Shown here: positions 28,154-36,772 of the stretch, piece by piece
How the letters are laid out: every line of letters begins with the position of its first letter
Numbering within the stretch: position 1 is the first letter of the stretch
The notes under the pieces: model-generated
What the model was told of the DNA's origin: nothing
Databases searched by the model: none
Seen by the model: only the letters and a program-made list of their open reading frames with translations
Assembly: GCA_016200915.1 (NCBI GenBank)
Contig: JACQDV010000065.1
Location: forward strand, 1-51,330
Length of the DNA: 51,330 bases
Direction: 5' to 3'
DNA from: Sphingobacteriales bacterium
GTDB lineage: Bacteria; Bacteroidota; Bacteroidia; Chitinophagales; Chitinophagaceae
Program-made: the position numbers and the translations under genes

Positions 28154-28558
28154 TTAAATTCCTTTTTTACGTGGAATGCTGAATGCCCTGTTCTCTTTTT
28201 CAAACCCAAATTTAGGATAATACTCAAAAGCTGTGGGAACAGATAACAATAATATCATCGTTTCTTCTTCTACCTTCTCTCTTGTTAGGTCAATTAATCT
28301 TTTACCAATCTTATGTTGCTGGTAATCGGTATGCACCGCTAAATCTGCCAGGTAAGTACACCATGCCCAGTCTGTAATACATCTGCATACACCAACAAGT
28401 TTATCTCCATCCCATGCAGTAATAATAAAGTTGGAACTGTCATACATTTTCTGCATTCGTTCTTTATCATTCACCGGCCGTGGCAGACCACAATTTTTAT
28501 ACAGCTCAATTACTTTTTCAATTTCAGGAGCTTCACCTGTCTTATAGTTTATTTCCAT
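28154..28558 (-). CDS. GNAT family N-acetyltransferase
   Basis: This 134-residue protein is a compact acetyltransferase that would move an acetyl group from acetyl-CoA to an amine. VGVCRCITDWAWCTYLADLAVHTDYQQHKIGKR contains strand beta4 and the acetyl-CoA pyrophosphate-binding loop (QQHKIGKRL, near 80-88). The C-terminal FEYYPKFGFEKE is the usual beta6-beta7 region. The substrate is unknown. It lies in a run of small genes, 14 bases after the YdeI-like gene. Confidence 0.85.
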   Translation of the reverse strand: MEINYKTGEAPEIEKVIELYKNCGLPRPVNDKERMQKMYDSSNFIITAWDGDKLVGVCRCITDWAWCTYLADLAVHTDYQQHKIGKRLIDLTREKVEEETMILLLSVPTAFEYYPKFGFEKENRAFSIPRKKGI

Positions 28559-28572
28559 TGCTATTAGTTTAC

Positions 28573-29055
28573 TTATGGTTTGTCTCTGCCAATAAATCTT
28601 TCTTTCTCCAGTAAAAAGCTGATGGCCCTTTTAATGTTACGTTCAACAGCCTCTTTGGATTTAAGATGGTTGATATATCTTATTATTTCTTTCTGTTTGT
28701 ACGGACTTAATTTTTCAAATACTTTTTTGGCTTCTTTATTTTTTAACAAAGCTTTTGCCAGTTTGGGATGAATCGTATGAGTTCTTTCTGCTGCATCAAA
28801 TTCAACTGTCATATTCACTGTATCACCCACATCTTTCTTTGCTGTTTTTATCATCGGCCCATTGATATATAATCTCCATTTACCGCGGTATTTTACCAGC
28901 GTTTGAACATATGCATGTCCTTCAATGATGCCTTTAACCGGTATTGGGCCTTTATCCTTTCCTGCTTCTTTAAAAAGATTATTTAATACAGTTTCCGGTA
29001 ATAAAACATAGGGATTAACACCAATGATTTCAATAGTGGCTTTGAATTTCTTCAT
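28573..29055 (-). CDS. YdeI/OmpD-associated protein with DUF1905 domain
   Basis: This 160-residue protein has an N-terminal beta-barrel DUF1905 domain (about 1-90, with FKATIEIIG and a WRLYINGPM segment) and a C-terminal YdeI/OmpD-associated helical domain (about 95-160, with LSPYKQKEIIRYINHLKSKEAVERNI). The family is sometimes called bacteriocin-protection-like, but its function is not established. The ATG at 29055 is preferred over a TTG just before it. An exact TAnnTTTG element 20 bases upstream suggests this gene heads its own four-gene operon. Confidence 0.82.
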   Translation of the reverse strand: MKKFKATIEIIGVNPYVLLPETVLNNLFKEAGKDKGPIPVKGIIEGHAYVQTLVKYRGKWRLYINGPMIKTAKKDVGDTVNMTVEFDAAERTHTIHPKLAKALLKNKEAKKVFEKLSPYKQKEIIRYINHLKSKEAVERNIKRAISFLLEKERFIGRDKP

Positions 29056-29074
29056 CAAAATTGTTTGCTTTACT

Positions 29075-29082
29075 CAAAGTTA
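29075..29082 (-). promoter_or_regulatory. Candidate promoter for the YdeI-GNAT-DUF1801 operon
   Basis: On the minus strand the bases read TAACTTTG, an exact TAnnTTTG match, with a TTG 16 bases upstream (29099-29101). The spacing is slightly short. It separates this operon from the DoxX gene before it. Confidence 0.5.
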
Positions 29083-29131
29083 ATTAGCGTCATGCAAACA
29101 AATAATAAGTTCATCCGGGATTATGCCTTAT

Positions 29132-29497
29132 TCAGTTTTGTCCGGAAATAATAAGACAGTATTCCCGTAGCAACCACGCAATCATCCCCAGCATGGCAGG
29201 ATCAAATGAAGGGGAGACTTTAATAATAGAATAAGTTGCTCCCAGCAAATCAAAGAACAAACCGGCATAAGCCCATTCTTTTATAGTTTTTAAACCCGGA
29301 ATTAGAATGCCAATAGCGCCAATGATTTTAGCGATGCTGATAAACTGGATAAAATAAATTGGATAGCCCATCCCGTCATGAATCATTTTAATAGTATCTT
29401 CTGATGGGCCAACGCCGCCTATTGCAGAAAAAATCATTAGTGCAGCAAATAATACAGTGAATACCCAGTAAAGTGTTTTGGTTGTTTTAATTGTCAT
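29132..29497 (-). CDS. DoxX-like membrane protein
   Basis: This 121-residue protein has four hydrophobic helices (about 8-27, 46-64, 71-88 and 98-117), and the segment YFIQFISIAKIIGAIGILIP is characteristic of DoxX-like proteins. It lies 26 bases after the double-VOC gene on the same strand and is probably the last gene of the long VOC/SRPBCC operon. Function unknown; it is related only in fold to the gene at 17292. Confidence 0.78.
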   Translation of the reverse strand: MTIKTTKTLYWVFTVLFAALMIFSAIGGVGPSEDTIKMIHDGMGYPIYFIQFISIAKIIGAIGILIPGLKTIKEWAYAGLFFDLLGATYSIIKVSPSFDPAMLGMIAWLLREYCLIISGQN

Positions 29498-29523
29498 TTT
29501 TAAAAGTTGGTTTGGTTTTAAAA

Positions 29524-30372
29524 TTATTGTGCAGCTGCTTCCAGCTCTGCAATATTAAATTTTTTCATTTTCATGAAGGCCTGCATTACTTTTGGTGCTT
29601 TAACAGGGTCGTTCATGAATTTGCCCAGTATCGCCGGGGTAATTTGCCAGGAAACACCAAACTTATCCTTCAACCAGCCACACATACTTTCCTGTCCGCC
29701 ATCTGCCGTAAAGGTGTTCCAGTAATAATCAATTTCTTCCTGTGTATCGCATGCAACTACTATTGAGAATGCTTCATTAAATGCAAACTTATGCGGCCCT
29801 GAACTTTCCATCGCCATCATTGTATAATTATTAGCGGTAAACTGTGCATGTTTTACACGACCTGTTACATCACCTTCACCTTCCTCATACCGGGCGATGC
29901 TTTTGATGGATGAGTTCTTAAATACCGTTGTGTAAAAGTTGATTGCTTTTTCTGCATTGCCATTTTGCTCACCAAAAAACATCAACAGGGGAGAAAACTT
30001 TTGAGCAACATCTCCTTTCTTCGTAATCATTAACTGCCAGGATAATCCAAATTTGTCCTGTATCCAGCCAAAGCGTTCACTCCATGGATATTTATCAAGC
30101 GGCATTAATGGAGAACCACCTTCAGATAATTTTTGCCACGCATTATCAATCTCTTCAATTGTTTCGCATACTGCAAAAATGGAACAGGAAGGATTAAACT
30201 TAAACATCGGCCCTCCATTCAGCGCCATAAATTTTTCACCGTGCAGTTCGAATACAACAACAATCGGATTCTCTGAAATAATTTTTAACTTACCGAAAAC
30301 ACTGCCGTAGAATTCGGCTGCCTGGTTTGCATTATTATCATACCACAAACAGGGATTTAATAAGTGTGTCAT
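29524..30372 (-). CDS. Double-domain VOC (PhnB-like) protein
   Basis: This 282-residue protein has two copies of the PhnB-like VOC domain of the glyoxalase superfamily, about 1-130 and 133-270. Each has the pattern AAEFY or AINFY near its start and WIQDKFGLSWQ or WLKDKFGVSWQ near its end. VOC domains bind a metal and small ligands, but the metal ligands are not clearly conserved in this branch, so a binding or sequestering role is as likely as catalysis. The start lies 9 bases after the preceding VOC gene. Confidence 0.85.
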   Translation of the reverse strand: MTHLLNPCLWYDNNANQAAEFYGSVFGKLKIISENPIVVVFELHGEKFMALNGGPMFKFNPSCSIFAVCETIEEIDNAWQKLSEGGSPLMPLDKYPWSERFGWIQDKFGLSWQLMITKKGDVAQKFSPLLMFFGEQNGNAEKAINFYTTVFKNSSIKSIARYEEGEGDVTGRVKHAQFTANNYTMMAMESSGPHKFAFNEAFSIVVACDTQEEIDYYWNTFTADGGQESMCGWLKDKFGVSWQITPAILGKFMNDPVKAPKVMQAFMKMKKFNIAELEAAAQ

Positions 30373-30381
30373 AACATTTGT

Positions 30382-30816
30382 TTATTTAGTATAGCAATTG
30401 AACATCCATTGCACACCAAACTTATCGGTGCAACTTCCGTAATAAGCACCCCAGAACATATCGGCTAAAGGCATGGTTACTTTTCCATCAGCAGATAATG
30501 CTTCAAACAATGTACTGGTTTCATCACGATTGTCTAATTGCAAAGCGATGTGAACATTGTTACCATAATTTACATTAAATCCAAATGATTCAGGTGCATC
30601 AGTTCCCATTAATATGTGACCACCAGTAATAGGAAGTTCCACATGCATCACTAAACTTTTATCAGCATCGGGCATCGGTGGCATGCCGGGTTGCGGAGGT
30701 ATATCTCCAAAGCGGCTGATGGGTACTTTAAACTCAGTCTTGAAAATTGATTTGTAAAAATTGAATGCTTCTTCTGTATTTCCTGGAAAATTTAAATAAG
30801 TGCTTACGCTTGACAT
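30382..30816 (-). CDS. VOC (PhnB-like) protein
   Basis: This 144-residue single-domain protein begins VSTYLNFPGNTEEAFNFYK and ends FWGAYYGSCTDKFGVQWMFN, the start and end signature of the PhnB-like group. It is a close paralogue of the gene at 31956, which shares YLNF-GNT-EA-FY and FWGA-G-DKFG-WMFN. Ligand and reaction are unknown. It lies in the middle of the minus-strand operon between the double SRPBCC and double VOC genes. Confidence 0.86.
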   Translation of the reverse strand: MSSVSTYLNFPGNTEEAFNFYKSIFKTEFKVPISRFGDIPPQPGMPPMPDADKSLVMHVELPITGGHILMGTDAPESFGFNVNYGNNVHIALQLDNRDETSTLFEALSADGKVTMPLADMFWGAYYGSCTDKFGVQWMFNCYTK

Positions 30817-30843
30817 AGCTGGTTGATTTGAAGTTTATGAAAA

Positions 30844-31710
30844 TTAGTTTTCGCAAATAGATTTTAATTTATTCAATGCTTTGGGCCAGGTTTCTTCAAA
30901 ATAGGGTTTGAAGTCAGCATTGGAATCCATATCCACTTCGAGCAAAGTGTTACCGTTGTTATTTTTAAAAGTATAGTTCTCCAGTAAACCTGACCATCCT
31001 TCTACTTCGGGGCCGCTGGTAATTTCTTCATTACCTTTTAATATACCATTATGTTCGATGCTGATAAATTTATTGGCTACATTTTCTCTTATGTGACTTA
31101 CCATTCCGCCGTCCACACCATCTTCACCTGTTCCAATAAATAAAATTTTTGAACCTTTATCCCATGAACCTTTGTAATGTGAAGTTGCATTGAATTCGGC
31201 AGTCCATGCCCGGTATGTTTCATCATTAGTCATGGTGTTAAAAACTTTTTCAACAGGTGCATTAATGTTGATAGCAAAATGAATTACTTCTAATTTGTTT
31301 TCGCCTTCCACATGTTTTTTGAAACTATTGAGAATAGCCTGCCAGCCGCCCTGCTGCATTTCGATAGAGTTAGTATTTTCTGCTTCAAAACTTTCCACCA
31401 CTTTTGTTTCATTACCATTGGATGAAAACTTTACACTTACTTTTCTTCCATCGCCCATGGTGTATTCAATCAGCTCATATTTTTTAACTACATCATAAGT
31501 GCCGCCAAAATCAAAACTAAAACTGCCGTCTTTAGCTGCCATAGTAGCACTAAAGTTTCCACCTTCCCGTAAATCATTTTCTGCTTTTAATGTACACCAG
31601 TCATCAGAAGCATTATTCCAGCGAATGATGTGACGGGGTTCTGTCCAGTATTGCCATACTTTTTCAACTGGTGCATTAATGGTTGCTTCTACTGTGATTA
31701 TCGTTGCCAT
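30844..31710 (-). CDS. Double SRPBCC (AHSA1-type) domain protein
   Basis: This 288-residue protein has two START-like SRPBCC domains, about 1-140 and 143-288. Both open with the diagnostic phrase INAPVEKVW or INAPVEKVF and continue with a Trp segment. The fold forms a deep hydrophobic pocket for small ligands; the AHSA1 branch is common beside ArsR and VOC genes in this phylum. No catalytic residues can be assigned. It lies 21 bases after the DUF4287 gene. Confidence 0.87.
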   Translation of the reverse strand: MATIITVEATINAPVEKVWQYWTEPRHIIRWNNASDDWCTLKAENDLREGGNFSATMAAKDGSFSFDFGGTYDVVKKYELIEYTMGDGRKVSVKFSSNGNETKVVESFEAENTNSIEMQQGGWQAILNSFKKHVEGENKLEVIHFAININAPVEKVFNTMTNDETYRAWTAEFNATSHYKGSWDKGSKILFIGTGEDGVDGGMVSHIRENVANKFISIEHNGILKGNEEITSGPEVEGWSGLLENYTFKNNNGNTLLEVDMDSNADFKPYFEETWPKALNKLKSICEN

Positions 31711-31731
31711 AAGATTATTTTTTAGAGTTAA

Positions 31732-31950
31732 TTATTTTTTTATCCCTTTAAACAGTGCATAGATAGCCATTGAGTGACCATGACCTAATTCAAAATCATT
31801 TTTAAGCCAGCTAACAATTTCACCGGCTTTAACCGTTGGTTTCAATTTGCCTTTTTCCAAAAATCCTTTCTTCTCTGCTAACTTTTTAAAATCATCAGGT
31901 GATTTGCCTGTCTTTTTCTGAATATTATCAAGATACGCCTGGAATGGCAT
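31732..31950 (-). CDS. DUF4287 protein
   Basis: This 72-residue protein matches DUF4287: it begins FQAYLDNIQKKTGKSPDDFKKLA and ends FELGHGHSMAIYALFKG. It may be a complete small domain that in other genomes is fused to SRPBCC or DUF1801 domains. Function unknown. It lies five bases after the VOC gene and 21 before the SRPBCC gene, firmly within the operon. Confidence 0.85.
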   Translation of the reverse strand: MPFQAYLDNIQKKTGKSPDDFKKLAEKKGFLEKGKLKPTVKAGEIVSWLKNDFELGHGHSMAIYALFKGIKK

Positions 31951-31955
31951 AGTAT

Positions 31956-32363
31956 TTATTTTTTTGAGTAATTAAACATCCAGTTAATACCAAACTTATC
32001 AATTAGTACGCCAAAGGTTGCTCCCCAAAAAGATTGATGTAAAGGTTCTATTATCTTTCCGCCTTCAGCCAGTCCATTAAAATAAGTATTTATTTCATCA
32101 CTGCTATGGCAATTAATATTTAGAAATACATTATTTCCGTTGACTATATTTTTCCCCACACAATCAGAAGCCATCAGTACAATTCCATCAGCTGATAAAT
32201 TACTATGCAAAATTTTCGGTCCCATCTCACTGGGCATTTGAGCTGCCATTGGTGATTCCGCTATTTTCTGCATTACTAATTCTCCGCCTAAGCATTGCTG
32301 GTAAAAACTCATTGCTTCACGGGTATTGCCATCAAAGTTTAAATATGCATTTATTTGTGACAT
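31956..32363 (-). CDS. VOC (PhnB-like) protein
   Basis: This 135-residue protein starts INAYLNFDGNTREAMSFYQ and ends FWGATFGVLIDKFGINWMFN, the same group as the gene at 30382. The pair looks like an old duplication within the operon. Ligand unknown. It lies seven bases after the GyrI-like gene, so it is second in the operon. Confidence 0.86.
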   Translation of the reverse strand: MSQINAYLNFDGNTREAMSFYQQCLGGELVMQKIAESPMAAQMPSEMGPKILHSNLSADGIVLMASDCVGKNIVNGNNVFLNINCHSSDEINTYFNGLAEGGKIIEPLHQSFWGATFGVLIDKFGINWMFNYSKK

Positions 32364-32370
32364 AGTAATT

Positions 32371-32784
32371 TTATTGATTGATTAACGGAACAAGACAACG
32401 AACATCTTTTTCTTCTTGATATATCTCCAAACAATAACCATTGGGATCAAGGTCAGGATGTTTCAATAGTTCATGAAAAGTTTTTCCTACAGCTGAGATA
32501 TTACTCATGAAATCTTTGATCAGTACACCAGTATATGTTCCTTTGCGAATAGTAAAACTTTCAAAGCCTGGTTTATTTGCTTCGTTTGGTTGTAATTCTG
32601 TAGCGGCGGCTTTGTAGATGATCTCTCCATTTTCACCCATATAAAAAATGCCGTAAATCGTTCTGCCAGTTACAGATGAAGTAAGTTGGTGCAGTTTTTC
32701 AAAAGCAGTCATTACTCCATCGGGAAAGGAACTGGCTCTTACACAAACAACCGGGATATCTTTTTCTATTATGTATTTTTCCAT
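32371..32784 (-). CDS. GyrI-like effector-binding domain protein
   Basis: This 137-residue protein begins at the ATG at 32784; the upstream in-frame codon at 32805 lies in the promoter element. The pattern IPVVCVRASSFPDGVMTAFEKLH and the YTGVLIKDFMSN segment resemble stand-alone GyrI-like domains, which bind small cationic or amphipathic ligands. There is no DNA-binding domain, so it would not act as a transcription factor on its own. It is the first gene of the operon that continues to the VOC, DUF4287 and SRPBCC genes. Confidence 0.7.
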   Translation of the reverse strand: MEKYIIEKDIPVVCVRASSFPDGVMTAFEKLHQLTSSVTGRTIYGIFYMGENGEIIYKAAATELQPNEANKPGFESFTIRKGTYTGVLIKDFMSNISAVGKTFHELLKHPDLDPNGYCLEIYQEEKDVRCLVPLINQ

Positions 32785-32802
32785 TGCTGAATGTTTACCA
32801 CA

Positions 32803-32810
32803 CAAAGCTA
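32803..32810 (-). promoter_or_regulatory. Candidate promoter for the VOC/SRPBCC operon
   Basis: On the minus strand TAGCTTTG is an exact TAnnTTTG match 18 bases before the ATG at 32784. No TTG stands at 17-23 bases upstream, so transcription may need an activator or another sigma factor. Confidence 0.45.
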
Positions 32811-32878
32811 ATTACTCAAACTTACCTTACTGCTGTGGTATTATGACAATGTAAGGGGGTAAATGCGACAAGGTGTGA

Positions 32879-34162
32879 TTATTTATTAAAATCGTTCTTA
32901 TAAACCAGTTTTCCACTTCCATCTGAAAGTTCCGTATAATCTACTTGCACAAAACCATTTGATATAAAGCCCAGCCCGGTGATTAAGCCGGATGATTTAT
33001 GATAACTGCAGGAAAAAACTTCTTTCCCGTTAAATTTTATATGAGATGTTTTATTAATAACGGCTACTTCAATATCATTCCATTCATGGGATTAATTGAA
33101 GATTGTTGGTTTGGCCATTCAGCTTAACCTCACCATATTGACCATTAATTACACTGGCGTAACCGGAAGGGAAGGTCATGAAATAATTAAAGTTGCGCTG
33201 GGTAAACACTTCACACATTAATGAAGCACAGGAAATATTCCTGTTATTGACCACTCTAACGCTGCTTTTAAATAAATAATTATCGCTGCTAACGGTAAAG
33301 ATGGAGGGGAAATAGGTCATCACATAGAAGTTTTGCTTTTCAAGATTAATCAAACTCTTTTCTGCCTCTTCTTTTGTAATGGTTAAATACCCGTTATTAA
33401 AACCTGATACTTTTATGTATTGAGGGTGACTGCTGAAATTTCTTTCTTTAGCATAATAAATCCCTTTGTCAGTAGGAATGCTTACATCAATCGTTTTAAT
33501 AATTGAATCATTGGCGATGAGTTTGGCAACATGATAACCGGGTTCGTAATAAATATCCGTTAATGTATGATTGTTTTTATCAATTCTTACACGACGGGTG
33601 CTGTCCCATGATTGTTGTATAAAAAACTGTCGGCGTTAACTCCTGAAACATCATATTCAAATATTACAGTGTTCGGCAAATCATTAGCTGTTGTTTTTTT
33701 AAATGAAAAACTGGCTGTTTTATATGAAACACCGGATGAAGTTTTGCTTCTTATAAAACTAAAAATCATTAACAGTACAGCCAATGCCAGCATATAACTG
33801 GTCCATTTATTATAAATCAGTTTGCCTGGTGTAATAGAAGGAATGAAACTATTTTTTGTTTCAGCTACCGGTTGCGATGCTGGCTTACTTTCAACGGTAC
33901 CAGTAGTTATTTTATATTCCTGCCAGTTTTTAAAACCAAGATAATTGCTGATGGCATTTAAAGTGGCGGTTTGTGGTATGCGGCTGAAGTCTCCGTTTAA
34001 CAATCGTTTGATGGTTGACACACTGATGAGTGTTCCTGTTTTTTCTTCCAGTTCCTGGCTGATGTGCTCAAAGTCACGATAAGTCATTTCAGAAGGTTTT
34101 GAAAAACCATTCTTATGACAAATAGCAGTAATGCATTCTCTTACCAATTCCTGTTCCGTCAT
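32879..34162 (-). pseudogene. Frameshifted HTH-membrane protein gene
   Basis: The first part (34162 down to about 33626) encodes an N-terminal helix-turn-helix-like region with SVSTIKRLLNGDFSRIPQTATL and a membrane helix near 118-136. After a six-base T-run at 33621-33626 coding continues in another frame (QQSWDSTRRVRIDKNNHTL), then runs to NLQLI at about 33090, where a second shift at GGG 33088-33090 restores HEWNDIEVAVINK and continues to the stop at 32879. The repaired protein would be about 427 residues. Two compensating shifts of opposite sign point to either decay or sequence error. Confidence 0.7.
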
Positions 34163-34200
34163 CAGTGATTTATTTGTAAGCTAAAATTAAGACATCAACC

Positions 34201-34779
34201 ATGGGTTTCCATCAGCAAAAACAATTTGAACAGGTTTTGAACAAAAATAAACAGGCTTTGAGGAAGCAATTATTTATAAAATTGGGATTGATCTCATTAG
34301 CCTTGTTTGTAATACTCCGTTTTATTAATATTTATGGAGATGGGGCACCGTGGTTAGCTCAAAAAAGTGGATTGTACACGTTTCTATCCTTTATCAATTT
34401 AACCAAATATCCGCCTTCGCTTGATTATTGTTTATGCTTTATAGGATTACTGTTGTTGATACTGGTGTGGGTGGAAGGATTGCAAAATCGTTTTACAGCC
34501 TTCACAACAGTGTATGGCAAAGTGCCATTGTTTTATTTTTTAGTTCATTGGTATATTATTCATCCCATTCTTTTTATTATGGTTTTTATGCAGGGCTTCC
34601 ATAGCAGTGACCTGGTGTTTGGTTCTAATTTTGGAAGACCTAAGCAGGGTAGCGGTATTGCATTATGGGGTGTGTACCTGGTTTGGATAGGAGTAGTGCT
34701 GCTGATGTATCCATTATGTAAATGGTATGGGAACTATAAGTTGTCACATCCGGAGAAAAAATGGTTACGTTATTTATAG
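34201..34779 (+). pseudogene. 5'-truncated DUF1624 (heparan acetyltransferase-like) membrane protein
   Basis: The 192-residue frame matches only the C-terminal part of DUF1624 proteins, with FINIYGDGAPW, FLSFINLTKYPPSL and PLFYFLVHWYIIHPI. The intact family is about twice this length and carries an N-terminal membrane half that is missing here. An in-frame TAA at 34177-34179 shuts the frame 24 bases upstream and the region before it encodes the divergent HTH gene. It is therefore a remnant left by a rearrangement, though a short protein could still be made from the ATG at 34201. Confidence 0.7.
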
Positions 34780-34896
34780 TTTTAAATGATACGATTCCCT
34801 TGCACACTGGTTTTTTGGAAAGATGAATCAGGATGAAGTTGGGTGATTTGCCTATAAACATGCCGACCATCATTTGCGGCAGTTTGGTGTGTAGGA

Positions 34897-36123
34897 TTAA
34901 AGCGAATCAATTTTCTTTTGAATTATTTGTTTATCGGCACTGGTTTTTGCGAATGATAATGCTTTCTCAAAATGTTGCTTAGCTTTTGATGAATCAGTTT
35001 CCTTATACAATTCTCCCAGCAAAGTATAATAGTAATGATTGGTATTTAGTTGTAATTTCTCAGCCTCTGTTATAGCTGTTTCATTGCCTCTTGCTTTAGC
35101 TAAAGCATAGGTTCTATTCAATGCAGCAATGGGAGAGTAGGATAATTGCAAAAGATGATTGTACAGGTGAAGTATGTTTTCCCATTTTTCTTTGCTATTA
35201 GTTTTAATGGTGTGCCAGTAAGCAATACTTGCCTCCAAATGATATTTTGAAACTTGATTTCCCTGTGCGGCTTTATTCAAATGAAAAGCTCCTTTCGTTA
35301 TCAATTCTGTATTCCACAGCGTTTCATCCTGCTCATCGTACAAAATAATTTCACCAGTTGAATTTTTACGGGCAGCAAACCTTGAGACATGAAAACACAT
35401 CAATGCATACAAAGCATTTACCATCGGCATGTCTGTTTCTTTATTATTCATCAGCAACTCCAGCAATCGCATGGCTTCATTACATAACTCTTCTCTTACC
35501 ACCGCATCATTGCTTTCTGAATAATAACCTTCATTAAACAGGAGATATAAAGTGGTTAATACTGTTTGCAATCTGTTCAGCATTTCCCCGCCAGTTGGAT
35601 AAGTCAATTCTACTTTCTCTGCTCTTAGTTTTTCTTTAGCCCTTGAAAGCCGTTTATTAATCGTTTCTTTATTTGTAAGAAATGCGTTGGCAATTTCATC
35701 AATGTCAAAGCCGCAAAGTATGCGAAGTGCCAAACCAATTTGTGCTTCCTGCGGAATAGATGGATGACAAATGGCGAATAACATTCTTAATTGGCCGTCT
35801 TTAATATTTTCTTCGCTCATGTCTAATTCAAACTCTTCTGATGCCGGAGTAGTTGCTTTTAGTTCTGCAATTATCTTGTTAGTGAATAATTTATTTCTTG
35901 TTAGGTGGTTTTTGGCTTTATTCTTAGCAACTGTATAAAGCCAGGCAGTTGGATTTTCCGGCACACCCTTATACGTCCAGTTTTCAAAGGCCGAAAGAAA
36001 AGTATCACTGGCTATATCTTCTGCTATATCTATATGCTCAAAGCCAATCCATTTGCAAAGCACAGCAACAATTTTACTGAACTCAGTGCGGAATAAATGT
36101 GGTATCAGTTCCTTTTGTTCCAT
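34897..36123 (-). CDS. ECF sigma factor of the ECF42 type
   Basis: This 408-residue protein joins a sigma-70 region 2 (about 8-75, including DIAEDIASDTFLSAFENW and NPTAWLYTVAKNKA), a region 4 (about 115-175, with AQIGLALRILCGFDIDEIANAF) and a long helical C-terminal domain of TPR type (DUF6596). This architecture and the neighbouring YCII/DGPF gene define the ECF42 group, whose C-terminal domain is needed for activity. I use the ATG at 36123. No anti-sigma factor is adjacent, as expected for this group. Its target promoters are unknown. Confidence 0.9.
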   Translation of the reverse strand: MEQKELIPHLFRTEFSKIVAVLCKWIGFEHIDIAEDIASDTFLSAFENWTYKGVPENPTAWLYTVAKNKAKNHLTRNKLFTNKIIAELKATTPASEEFELDMSEENIKDGQLRMLFAICHPSIPQEAQIGLALRILCGFDIDEIANAFLTNKETINKRLSRAKEKLRAEKVELTYPTGGEMLNRLQTVLTTLYLLFNEGYYSESNDAVVREELCNEAMRLLELLMNNKETDMPMVNALYALMCFHVSRFAARKNSTGEIILYDEQDETLWNTELITKGAFHLNKAAQGNQVSKYHLEASIAYWHTIKTNSKEKWENILHLYNHLLQLSYSPIAALNRTYALAKARGNETAITEAEKLQLNTNHYYYTLLGELYKETDSSKAKQHFEKALSFAKTSADKQIIQKKIDSL

Positions 36124-36155
36124 ATAAATAAAGAAGCTGTGAAAAGAATTTCCCC

Positions 36156-36244
36156 GCAAAGTTCGCTAAGAAAGCAAAGAACGCAATGATATGATCGCTA
36201 ATCATTTTATTTGCGCCGCATTTTACTTTGCGTTCTTTGGTGAA
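36156..36244. repeat. Inverted repeat of the CGCAAAG type between ECF42 and YCII genes
   Basis: The left part holds GCAAAGAACGCAA (36175-36187) and the right part TTTGCGTTCTTTGG (36226-36239), which pair through CAAAGAACGCAAA. It resembles the 4016-4058 repeat. It fills most of the gap between the two genes, and no promoter for the sigma gene was seen inside it. Confidence 0.5.
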
Positions 36245-36276
36245 CTTATTAAGGGCTTGAGACAGCCTCTTTGCTG

Positions 36277-36639
36277 TTAATGTACGCCATCATCTTTGGC
36301 AATCTTTCTTACTTCCACACTATTGCCTTCGCCCTGCAACACGGGACATCCTTTGGCAAACTCCACTGCTTCTTCAACTGAATCTGCTTTTACGATAATA
36401 AGTCCGCCAATGGTTTCTTTAATATCACCAAACGGGCCATTGGTAACAACTGGTTTATTGCCTTTTGTTTTCACCACTTTCGCATCAGCAAAAGGCAAAC
36501 CTGTGCCGCTTACAAATTTATTTTGAGCAGCAATATTGCCAATCCAGTCCATTGTTTGTTTCATCCATACCTGTATTTGTTCCGGCGAGGCCACTTTCAT
36601 TCCATCTTCGTGGCGCATAATTAATGCATACTGTTCCAT
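36277..36639 (-). CDS. YCII/DGPF-domain protein paired with the ECF42 sigma factor
   Basis: This 120-residue protein has the DGPF signature as NGPFGDIKETIGGLIIVKA (about 76-94), which defines the YCII-related partner of ECF42 sigma factors. It starts MEQYALIMRHEDGMK. The family may be an enzyme or a small-molecule binder and is often the main or only target of the linked sigma factor (family knowledge). It lies upstream of the sigma gene on the same strand, separated by the repeat. Confidence 0.88.
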   Translation of the reverse strand: MEQYALIMRHEDGMKVASPEQIQVWMKQTMDWIGNIAAQNKFVSGTGLPFADAKVVKTKGNKPVVTNGPFGDIKETIGGLIIVKADSVEEAVEFAKGCPVLQGEGNSVEVRKIAKDDGVH

Positions 36640-36772
36640 CTTACTTTTTTTTGAGTGTATAATTTGATTACACTATTATAACAATCCACCTAAAGTTAAC
36701 CGGACAAATGGGATGAAAAATATTTTTAGAAAATAATTTGCTTTATCTTACAGTTACTCCAACTATTATTTT

